This document shows positions 56,581-64,000 of a DNA stretch of 64,000 bases, piece by piece; within the stretch, counting starts at the first letter, position 1, and each line of letters opens with the position of its first letter. Below the pieces are notes generated by a model. The model searched no databases, was not told the origin of the DNA, and saw only the letters and a program-made list of their open reading frames with translations. The stretch covers positions 310,001-374,000 of the forward strand of contig NZ_SACT01000001.1 of assembly GCF_004016515.1 (NCBI RefSeq), written 5' to 3'. The position numbers and the translations under genes were made by a program. The stretch comes from Rubrivivax albus (GTDB lineage: Bacteria > Pseudomonadota > Gammaproteobacteria > Burkholderiales > Burkholderiaceae_C).

Positions 56581-57075
56581 ATGATCGACTTCGGCTTCGA
56601 CAAGCTGGCCCTCATCGGTGCCGTGGCGTTGATCGTCATCGGCCCGGAGAAGCTGCCCAAGGTGGCTCGCACGGTGGGTCACCTGTTTGGCAAGGCGCAG
56701 CGTTACGTGGCCGACGTCAAGGCCGAGGTCAACCGCTCGATCGAGCTCGACGAGCTCAAGAAGATGAAGACGCAGTTCGAGGACGCCGCGCGCGACGTGC
56801 AGAGCAGCGTCGAGCAGAACGTGCGCGAGGCCAGCCAGAGCTTCGAGAGCGACTGGCGCGAGGCCACGGCCGGACTGAGTTCGGACGGTGTGTCTTCCAC
56901 GTCGTCGAGCTACGAGTCCATCCGCCCGCCGCCGTCCTACACGCCGCCGCGCAAGAACTGGCGGCTCAAGCGAGGTGCCACGCCGCAGTGGTACAAGCAG
57001 CGCCACGGTGTGCGCACCAAGGCGCAGTCTGGCGCGGCACGCGTGGCCCGCTTCCGCCCGCCGGGCCTTCGATGA
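56581..57075 (+). CDS. tatB: Twin-arginine translocase subunit TatB
   Basis: Receptor component of the TatBC complex. The 164 residues start [26 protein letters not shown] (helix then conserved Gly-Pro-Glu-Lys-Leu-Pro hinge) and continue with a long amphipathic helix to about residue 90. A basic C-terminal tail rich in Arg/Pro (about 115-164) is longer than in E. coli order but usual for Burkholderiales. It begins 19 bp after tatA. Confidence 0.94.
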   Translation: MIDFGFDKLALIGAVALIVIGPEKLPKVARTVGHLFGKAQRYVADVKAEVNRSIELDELKKMKTQFEDAARDVQSSVEQNVREASQSFESDWREATAGLSSDGVSSTSSSYESIRPPPSYTPPRKNWRLKRGATPQWYKQRHGVRTKAQSGAARVARFRPPGLR

Positions 57076-57127
57076 CGCCTTGCCTTGACGCCTTCCGGCG
57101 CCGGGACGGCCAGGGGCCACTGAACCG

Positions 57128-57907
57128 ATGAGCACCTCCGACAAGGACGATGAACTGGCGGGCACCGAAGCCCCGTTCGTCTCCCACCTGATCGAACTGC
57201 GCGACCGGATGATCCGTGCGCTGATCGCCGTGGGCATCGCCTTCGGTGCGCTGATGCTCTGGCCAGGCGCCGGCGCGCTCTACGACCTGCTGGCCGCGCC
57301 GCTGGCCGAGCACCTGCCGCAGGGTGCCACGCTGATCGCCACCAGCGTGATCACGCCATTCCTGGTGCCGCTGAAGATCACGCTGATGGGGGCGTTCCTG
57401 ATCGCGCTGCCCTACGTGCTCTACCAGGTCTGGGCCTTCGTCGCGCCTGGCCTGTACTCGCACGAGAAGAAGATGGTGCTGCCGCTGGTGATCTCCAGCA
57501 CCATCCTGTTCCTCATCGGCGTGGCCTTCGTGTACTTCATCGTCATCCCGGGGCTGGCCGGCTTCATCCAGGCGGTGGCGCCGGAGAGCATCACCGCGGC
57601 GCCTGACGTCGAGGAGTACTTCGGCTTCGTGCTGACGCTGTTCTTCGTGTTCGGCATCGCCTTCGAGGTGCCGATCGCGGTGATCGTGCTCGTGCGCATC
57701 GGCGTGGTCACGATCGAGCAGCTGAAGAAGGCGCGCGGCTACTTCATCGTCGGCGCGTTCATCGTGGCGGCCATCGTCACCCCGCCGGACGTGATCTCGC
57801 AGCTGTCTCTGGCCATCCCGATGTGCCTGCTGTACGAGGCCGGCATCATCGCGGCGCGCCTGTTCGTCAAGCACACCAAGGCGCCTGAGGGGGCCACCGA
57901 GGCCTGA
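57128..57907 (+). CDS. tatC: Twin-arginine translocase subunit TatC
   Basis: Six-helix membrane receptor for twin-arginine signals. The 259 residues include the cytoplasmic N-terminal APFVSHLIELRDRM, the conserved FLVPLKITLMGAFLIALPYVLYQVWAF stretch (first and second loops), the periplasmic Pro-rich cap, and the late IVAAIVTPPDVISQ motif. 52 bp after tatB. Convergent with the DegS-like protease. Confidence 0.95.
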   Translation: MSTSDKDDELAGTEAPFVSHLIELRDRMIRALIAVGIAFGALMLWPGAGALYDLLAAPLAEHLPQGATLIATSVITPFLVPLKITLMGAFLIALPYVLYQVWAFVAPGLYSHEKKMVLPLVISSTILFLIGVAFVYFIVIPGLAGFIQAVAPESITAAPDVEEYFGFVLTLFFVFGIAFEVPIAVIVLVRIGVVTIEQLKKARGYFIVGAFIVAAIVTPPDVISQLSLAIPMCLLYEAGIIAARLFVKHTKAPEGATEA

Positions 57908-57935
57908 TGCAGGCGCCGGTGCGCCGGTCGCGTGT

Positions 57936-59090
<1,155 letters not shown>

Positions 59091-59109
59091 CAGGGAAAGG
59101 ACGGCGCCG

Positions 59110-59856
59110 ATGGTGGATCGCGCCACGCTGGAGAACACGCTGGACGGGCTGCTGCAGCCCGCCGCGTTCAAGGATTATGGGCCGAACGGTCTGCAGGTCG
59201 AGGGCCGTACCGAGGTGCGCCGGCTCGTCAGCGGCGTCACCGCCAGCCTGGCGCTGATCGACGCCGCCATCGAGGCCGGCGCCGATGCCATCCTGGTCCA
59301 CCACGGGCTGTTCTGGCGCGGGCAGGACGGCCGCCTGACCGGCTGGTTGCGGCAGCGCGTGGCGCGCCTGATGGCGCACGACATCAACCTCTTCGCCTAC
59401 CACCTGCCGCTGGATGCCCATGCCCAGCTGGGCAACAACGCCCAGCTCGGCATGCGCCTCGCGCTGGTGGCCGACTCCCGCTTCGGCGATCAGGACCTGG
59501 GCTTCGCCGCGCCGGCCACCGATGCCACACTGGACGCGCTGGCAGCGCGCGTGGCCAGTGCGCTGCAGCGCGTGCCACTGGTGGTGCCCGGCGATGGCCG
59601 GCCCCTGCGGCGCGTGGCCTGGTGCACCGGCGGTGCCCAGGGCTACTTCGAGGCCGCCATCGCCGCCGGCGCGGATGCCTTCCTGACCGGGGAGATCTCC
59701 GAGCCTCAGGCGCACCTGGCGCGCGAGACCGGCGTGGCCTTCCTGGCCTGCGGCCATCATGCCACCGAGCGCTACGGCGCACCGGCCGTCGGCGCGCACA
59801 TGGCGGCACAGCTGGGGTTGGCGCACCACTTCATCGAGATCGACAACCCGGCATGA
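59110..59856 (+). CDS. Nif3-like dinuclear metal protein (GTP cyclohydrolase I type 2/YbgI family)
   Basis: A 248-residue member of the NIF3 family forming hexameric toroids with two metals per subunit. Metal-binding residues appear in ILVHHGLFWRG, the AYHLPLDAHAQLGNNAQL segment, and ACGHHATERYG. A cellular function is not firmly known; YbgI has been proposed as a hydrolase. It is divergent from the DegS-like gene with only 19 bp between start codons, and overlaps pdxA by 4 bp. Confidence 0.9.
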   Translation: MVDRATLENTLDGLLQPAAFKDYGPNGLQVEGRTEVRRLVSGVTASLALIDAAIEAGADAILVHHGLFWRGQDGRLTGWLRQRVARLMAHDINLFAYHLPLDAHAQLGNNAQLGMRLALVADSRFGDQDLGFAAPATDATLDALAARVASALQRVPLVVPGDGRPLRRVAWCTGGAQGYFEAAIAAGADAFLTGEISEPQAHLARETGVAFLACGHHATERYGAPAVGAHMAAQLGLAHHFIEIDNPA

Positions 59857-60890
59857 CGACCCTGCCCCCGCTCCTGGTGACGATGGGCGACCCGGTGGGC
59901 ATCGGGCCGGAGATCATCGTCGCCGCGGCGGCCGCGGGTGAACTGCACGATGCCGTGGTCGTCGGCGACCCGGCCGTGCTGCGGCGCGCCGCCGCCCTGC
60001 GCGGCGGTGGCGGGCCGATGGCCGTGCTCGACTCGCCGCGGGATGCGGCACCCCCGGGCGCCCTGCGCGTGTGGATGCCGCCGGACCTGATGCCGGCCGC
60101 GTCACCCGCGCTGTCTGCTCTGCCCTGGGGGCAGGTGAGCGCTGCCGCCGGGGCCGCGGCCGCGCGCTGCATCGAAGCTGCGGTGGCCCGCGTGCAGGCG
60201 GGTGACGGCCGCGCCATCGTCACCGCCCCGCTGCACAAGGAGGCGCTGGCCGCCGCCGGGGTGCGCTTTCCCGGCCACACCGAGATGCTGCAGGCGCTGG
60301 CCACGCCGGCAGTGCAGTCGCCGCCACCGGTGCGCATGATGCTGGCCAACCCTGAGCTGCGCGTGGTGCTGGCCACCATCCACGTGTCGCTGCGCGACGC
60401 CATCGCCGCGCTGGATTTTGACGTCGTGCTGTCGACGATCCGCATCGCGGACGCCGCTGCGCGCCGCTGGGGCTTGGCTGCGCCCCGCATCGCTGTCGCC
60501 GGGCTCAACCCGCATGCGGGTGAGGGTGGCCTGTTCGGCGACGAGGAGATCCGCTTCATCGGCCCGGCGGTGCAGGCAGCGCGGGCGGACGGCATCGACG
60601 CCAGCGGCCCGCACCCGCCGGACACGGTGTTCATGCGTGCGCGCCGCGGTGCCTTCGACCTCGTGGTGGCGATGACCCACGACCATGGCCTGATCCCGGT
60701 GAAGTACCTGGGCGTGGAGGAGGGCGTCAACGTCACCTTGGGCCTGCCCTTCGTGCGGACCAGTCCCGATCACGGCACGGCCTTCGACATCGCGGGTCAG
60801 GGTCGGGCCGATCCCTCCAGCCTGATGGCCGCGCTGCACATGGCGCGCGCGCTGGCCGATGGTGGCTCACCAGCTGGCGCGGCCGGCTGA
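59853..60890 (+). CDS. pdxA: 4-hydroxythreonine-4-phosphate dehydrogenase PdxA
   Basis: Pyridoxal 5'-phosphate pathway enzyme oxidising 4-phosphohydroxythreonine. The 345 residues start TLPPLLVTMGDPVGIGPEII and show the metal-binding His in FPGHTEML, VSLRDAI, and the AGLNPHAGEGGLFG segment, plus MTHDHGLIPVK. Frame and start are fixed by the 4-bp overlap with the Nif3-like gene. Confidence 0.94.
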   Translation: MTTLPPLLVTMGDPVGIGPEIIVAAAAAGELHDAVVVGDPAVLRRAAALRGGGGPMAVLDSPRDAAPPGALRVWMPPDLMPAASPALSALPWGQVSAAAGAAAARCIEAAVARVQAGDGRAIVTAPLHKEALAAAGVRFPGHTEMLQALATPAVQSPPPVRMMLANPELRVVLATIHVSLRDAIAALDFDVVLSTIRIADAAARRWGLAAPRIAVAGLNPHAGEGGLFGDEEIRFIGPAVQAARADGIDASGPHPPDTVFMRARRGAFDLVVAMTHDHGLIPVKYLGVEEGVNVTLGLPFVRTSPDHGTAFDIAGQGRADPSSLMAALHMARALADGGSPAGAAG

Positions 60891-60904
60891 TCCGTGGCAG
60901 GTGG

Positions 60905-63259
60905 TCAGGCCGCCGCGCCTACCGCGGACAGCTGCCTCCGCGCGCGCGCGGTGGCGCGCTCCAGCAGGTAGGCGTTCTCGAAGGCCTTGAAGCGGTGGTT
61001 CTCGCAGAGCCTGGCGAGCATGCGGTGCGTCAGCGAGATGGTCTGCTTGTGACGCTTGCCGTGCGTGAAGACGAAAAAGGTACGGCCGGGGCTGACGTGG
61101 GTGAGCTTGACCTTCTGCCAGCTGCCGTCCACGTGCATCTGGTACGGGTAGCCCAGTTCCACGTGCTCGACCAGCGACTTGCCGCGCGTGGGCTCCAGCG
61201 GTTCCGGTGCCGGCAGGCCGGCGATGCGGACATCCTGCTCGCTGACCTGTGCGTCGTCGCTGAGATCGATGTCGACCGCGCCGTGCCAGTCGATGCGGCT
61301 CTCGTCGACGAGGCCGATGCGCTTGGCCTCTTCGGCCGTGAAGCGCGGTTCGTCGATGACTTCGTCGAGCACCGGCAGCCCGGCAGGCACGGGCGGCAGG
61401 TCGTCCTTCTTCGGCAGCGGGGTCTGGAAGGCGCCCTCGACTTGGCGCGCCAGCAGGTTCCAGTCCAGCGTGGACAGCGTCTGCGGTGCCTTCAGTGATT
61501 CGGCATGGGCCGGCAGCAGCTTGCCGAAGAAGGCCTTGCGTGCCGGCGCCGGCCAGGCCACCAGGTCCATGCCCTCGTTGAGGCCCTGCATCAGCCGCGG
61601 CAGCGCCGCCAGGAACTCCTTGCGCTGCTGCGGCGTGCCCTTGGGCTGCACGCTCATGTACAGGTCACGTGCCACCGCGCGCAGGCGCTGGAAGCGTTCG
61701 CCGTCGGCGCCGTGCTTCATCGCCGACTGCACGAGCACGCGGCTCCAGACCTCGGTTAGGAACTCGCGCACGAAATCGTGGCCGACCAGGCTCTTCAGTT
61801 CGCCGGCCAGCTGCTCGGCATAACGCCGGCCCAGGCGCAGGGCGGTTTCCTTGTCGCCCAGCAGCGCGGCCGGATCGTCGCCCTGCGCCCGCACTTCTTC
61901 CTGCGCCTGTTCGGCTACGAAACCCTCGAGCTCGCCGAGCTTGCGGTCGTAGACGTCGATCTGGTCGAAGTCACCCTCGACGATGTCGTTGACCAGGGCC
62001 TTCACGCGCGCCAGGAAGCGCTGTGCGGCCGCGTCCTCGAAGTCGTCGAAGGCCGCACCCAGCGACGCGATGCGGTTGACGAACCGCCGCACCGGGTGCT
62101 TGCGCGACGAGAAGAAGCTCGGATCACCCAGCGCGGCGCGCAGAACCGGCAACTGCAGGCGGGCGATCTGGCGTGCCATCTGCGGCGGCACCTTGGGGTC
62201 GGAGAGGATCTGGTCGAACAACGTGCCGATGACGTCGATGACCATGTGGTCCAGCCCGCTACCGGCCGCGCGCCGCAACTCGTCGCGGTGCGCGCGGATC
62301 AGGTTGGCGGGCATGCCGCCGCCGCTGTCCTCGGCCCAGCCACTGCCGGCCATCGCCGGCTCCAGGTGGGCGAGTTGCCGGATCAGCGACATCATCTGCG
62401 GCTCGACGTGGCCCATGCTGGCCCCACCGAGCCGCCCGGAACGCGTGGAGGCGGCGCCGTAGCGGCTCTGGCCGTAGCTGCTGCCATGACGGCTGGACGG
62501 GTAGCCTGCGCTGCCGGGTGGTGCCCAGCCGCTGCGTGGCAGCGGGCCGGCCCCCGGCGGCATCATCTCGCGCAGGCTGTCCGGCGCCTCGCGCAGCGAG
62601 TCGTAGCCGGAAACGTGGCGGCCGTGGTCGGCCGTCGATCGCACGCTCAGTCCGGCAGGCTGCACGCCGGCCTTGCGCAGGTCGCCGACGATCGCGGCGT
62701 AGCTGCCGCGCATCTCGAGCGCCAGCACGCGGCCGAGTTCGCTCTGCAGCAGGCTGCGCACGTCGGCGCGGTCGCTGACGGCCTCGATGCCCTTGAGCAG
62801 GGCCAAGCCGACGGTCTCGGGCCGCAGCGGGTTGCGTTCCACCGTGGGGCCGAGCAGCGAGCCCATGTAGCCCTCGAGTTCGCGCAGTTCCCATTCGCAA
62901 GCGTGCTGCACCTCGAGACCGAAGCGGTCGGCCGAGATCTTGCGCTCGACCTCGGTGTCCTCGACCAGGCCCAGGGCATCCCAGGCGGTCTCGGCGATGC
63001 CGCGCTCGCGTGGGGCACTGTCCTGGCGCAGGCGGTCGTCCAGGCACTCGCCGAACGCCAGCGCGAACATCGCGGACTTGCGGTTGAGTTCGAACTGCGC
63101 GCCCAGCATGGCGTCACGCTGGAACACGCTGTTGGCGGCCAGTGCCGCCAGCCCCAGGCTTTCGACCGTGCGCTCCACCGACACGCGCGCAGCCATCTTC
63201 AGCCGCTGGGCAGCGGCTTCGAGCAGGGCGTGCAGGCGGTGGACGGGTGGTGGGTTCAT
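60905..63259 (-). CDS. DUF1631 family protein
   Basis: A 784-residue soluble protein of the uncharacterised DUF1631 family, recognised by long helical N- and C-terminal regions. Residues about 232-286 are a Gly/Ser/Pro/Arg/Tyr-rich, probably disordered linker (many SRYG/SSYG-like repeats). The C-terminal 120 residues (HVDGSWQKVKLTHVSPGRTFF, VFTHGKRHKQTISLT) resemble a PilZ-like beta barrel, so c-di-GMP binding is possible but unproven. It lies 67 bp downstream of mscL. Older annotations as thymidine phosphorylase should be ignored. Confidence 0.87.
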   Translation of the reverse strand: MNPPPVHRLHALLEAAAQRLKMAARVSVERTVESLGLAALAANSVFQRDAMLGAQFELNRKSAMFALAFGECLDDRLRQDSAPRERGIAETAWDALGLVEDTEVERKISADRFGLEVQHACEWELRELEGYMGSLLGPTVERNPLRPETVGLALLKGIEAVSDRADVRSLLQSELGRVLALEMRGSYAAIVGDLRKAGVQPAGLSVRSTADHGRHVSGYDSLREAPDSLREMMPPGAGPLPRSGWAPPGSAGYPSSRHGSSYGQSRYGAASTRSGRLGGASMGHVEPQMMSLIRQLAHLEPAMAGSGWAEDSGGGMPANLIRAHRDELRRAAGSGLDHMVIDVIGTLFDQILSDPKVPPQMARQIARLQLPVLRAALGDPSFFSSRKHPVRRFVNRIASLGAAFDDFEDAAAQRFLARVKALVNDIVEGDFDQIDVYDRKLGELEGFVAEQAQEEVRAQGDDPAALLGDKETALRLGRRYAEQLAGELKSLVGHDFVREFLTEVWSRVLVQSAMKHGADGERFQRLRAVARDLYMSVQPKGTPQQRKEFLAALPRLMQGLNEGMDLVAWPAPARKAFFGKLLPAHAESLKAPQTLSTLDWNLLARQVEGAFQTPLPKKDDLPPVPAGLPVLDEVIDEPRFTAEEAKRIGLVDESRIDWHGAVDIDLSDDAQVSEQDVRIAGLPAPEPLEPTRGKSLVEHVELGYPYQMHVDGSWQKVKLTHVSPGRTFFVFTHGKRHKQTISLTHRMLARLCENHRFKAFENAYLLERATARARRQLSAVGAAA

Positions 63260-63304
63260 GGGACGGACGGGCGCGGTGATCAGTATGCGGCGCCCGCCCG
63301 CCCC
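63260..63304 (-). terminator. Imperfect GC hairpin between mscL and the DUF1631 gene
   Basis: GGGACGGACGGGCGC and GCGCCCGCCCGCCCC pair at 13 of 15 positions around a 15-nt loop. It occupies most of the 67-bp gap between two same-strand genes. No T-tract is evident. It may be a weak terminator or a processing signal that reduces DUF1631 expression relative to mscL. Confidence 0.35.
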
Positions 63305-63326
63305 TCAAAGGCGCAGGAAGCGGTGC

Positions 63327-63752
63327 TCAACCCCGCCTGTTCAGCGCATCGCGGATCTCGCGCAGCAGCACCACGTCTTCCGGGGTCGGCGCGGGCGGCG
63401 CCGGCGGTTCCGGCGGCGCTTCGCGCTTGAGCCGGTTGATCTGCTTGACCATGATGAAGATGATGAACGCCAGGATGAGGAAGTTCAGCACCACGGTGAT
63501 GAAACTTCCGTAAGCAAGTACGGCGCCGCTCTTCTTGGCCTCGGCCAGCACGGTCTCCGTCTGCCCGGCCAGCGGCAGGAAGTAGTTGCTGAAATCCAGA
63601 CCGCCGAAGATTTTGCTGACGATCGGCATGATCACGTCATCGACCAGCGAACCGACGATCTTGCCGAAGGCGCCGCCGATGATCACGCCCACGGCGAGGT
63701 CGACGACATTGCCCTTGCTGGCGAACTCCTTGAATTCGGTCATGAATCCCAT
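63327..63752 (-). CDS. mscL: Large-conductance mechanosensitive channel MscL
   Basis: Pressure-release channel. The 141 residues have TM1 with the gate sequence [29 protein letters not shown], a periplasmic loop, and TM2 ([20 protein letters not shown]), then a charged C-terminal helix. Divergent from petA across 132 bp. Confidence 0.95.
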   Translation of the reverse strand: MGFMTEFKEFASKGNVVDLAVGVIIGGAFGKIVGSLVDDVIMPIVSKIFGGLDFSNYFLPLAGQTETVLAEAKKSGAVLAYGSFITVVLNFLILAFIIFIMVKQINRLKREAPPEPPAPPAPTPEDVVLLREIRDALNRRG

Positions 63753-63884
63753 GGCTTTCCTCCTACCGGTGACATGTGATGGTTCGAGACGGCGCGATTG
63801 TGCCCCGGAAGGTCGCCCCGATGCGCTGGGCTAGAATCCCGGGTTGACCCGAATCTGTTTGTCTTCCTGGACACGAGGAACTCC
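63753..63884 (+). promoter_or_regulatory. Divergent mscL/petA intergenic region with a -10-like TAGAAT
   Basis: The 132-bp gap holds TAGAAT at 63832-63837, 47 bp before the petA ATG, the best -10 candidate for the pet operon. No clear -35 is seen at 16-18 bp. An ACGAGGAA purine stretch shortly before the ATG is the likely ribosome-binding site. The mscL promoter should lie on the other strand in the left half. Confidence 0.4.
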
Positions 63885-64000
63885 ATGAGCGACGCTGCCC
63901 TCGACCGCAGCCGACGGACCTGGATCGCGATCACCTGCGGCGCTGGCGCCGTCGGTGGCGTGGCCACCGCGGTGCCCTTCGTCAGCACTTTCACGCCGTC
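63885..64000 (+). CDS. petA: Ubiquinol-cytochrome c reductase iron-sulfur subunit PetA, 3' truncated by window edge
   Basis: Only the first 38 codons are present (SDAALDRSRRTWIAITCGAG, then AVGGVATAVPF). The twin-arginine motif DRSRRTW followed by a hydrophobic helix is the usual N-terminus of the Rieske protein of the bc1 complex, which is inserted by the Tat system. The Rieske cluster motifs lie beyond the window. petB and petC are expected to follow. Identity rests on this short sequence and on the conserved tat-mscL-pet order. Confidence 0.85.
   Translation, partial: MSDAALDRSRRTWIAITCGAGAVGGVATAVPFVSTFTP

Overview
This 64 kb window is GC-rich (roughly 70% by eye), densely coded chromosomal DNA. 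It looks like a betaproteobacterium of the order Burkholderiales, probably the Leptothrix/Rubrivivax/Ideonella/Methylibium neighbourhood. The evidence is gene content and order: a dcw cluster running ftsI to ftsZ, a dusB-fis-purH cluster, hisI-hisE-hinT-tatABC leading to mscL and petA, SlmA, a phasin with a lysine/alanine-rich tail, and a PEP-CTERM protein. I saw no rRNA, tRNA, CRISPR array, insertion sequence, prophage or plasmid gene. Almost every long antisense reading frame is a GC-codon shadow of a real gene. No non-coding stretch exceeds 300 bp. The longest is the 264 bp between pepF and argD.

Layout. (1) 1-14775 holds the peptidoglycan/division cluster ftsI (5' truncated by the window edge), murE, murF, mraY, murD, ftsW, murG, murC, ddl, ftsQ, ftsA, ftsZ, all on the + strand and mostly joined by 1-10 bp overlaps. 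(2) Two minus-strand genes, an argD-like transaminase and a secreted M3 peptidase, separate ftsZ from lpxC. lpxC is followed by a small membrane protein and a DUF3422 gene. (3) 20800-27100 is a compact iron locus: bfr, bfd, fur, feoA, feoB, a dienelactone-hydrolase-like gene, hemP, two unknown small proteins and a ChaN-type lipoprotein, with three candidate Fur boxes. (4) 27165-36612 contains rdgC, ruvC, a divergent CdsA-like protein, a PlsC-type acyltransferase, a YHS lipoprotein with a lipoamide-dehydrogenase-like flavoprotein and a GDSL lipoprotein, a multicopper oxidase, a DUF547 protein and a renalase-like flavoprotein. (5) 36658-41581 contains purH, fis, dusB, yqaA and an M32 carboxypeptidase. 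(6) 41583-46439 contains an unknown gene, a patatin-like phospholipase, a phasin, a two-domain fatty acyl-CoA reductase and a CusF-like copper protein. (7) 46560-54722 contains argB, a pyrimidine 5'-nucleotidase, slmA, pdeM, a large SARP-type AAA regulator, a PEP-CTERM protein and a DUF815 ATPase. (8) 54715-64000 contains mutT, hisI, hisE, hinT, tatABC, a DegS-like protease, a Nif3-like protein, pdxA, DUF1631, mscL and the 5' end of petA.

How the genes work together. The first block makes lipid II and builds the divisome, and SlmA at 48 kb is expected to antagonise FtsZ over the nucleoid. The iron block couples ferrous uptake (FeoAB), storage and release (Bfr/Bfd), a haem-related module (HemP, ChaN) and the regulator Fur, which probably controls itself and its neighbours. 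TatABC probably exports the Rieske protein PetA, whose twin-arginine signal lies at the right edge. The phasin, patatin and acyl-CoA reductase suggest a storage-lipid function (PHA granules and possibly fatty alcohol or wax ester).

The best leads for something new are: the hemP-unknown-unknown-chaN module; the alcohol-forming acyl-CoA reductase divergent from a phasin-patatin pair; the argD leader, where three copies of one 11-mer allow mutually exclusive hairpins next to the ribosome-binding site; and the CdsA-like/PlsC pair whose synthase signature is degenerate.
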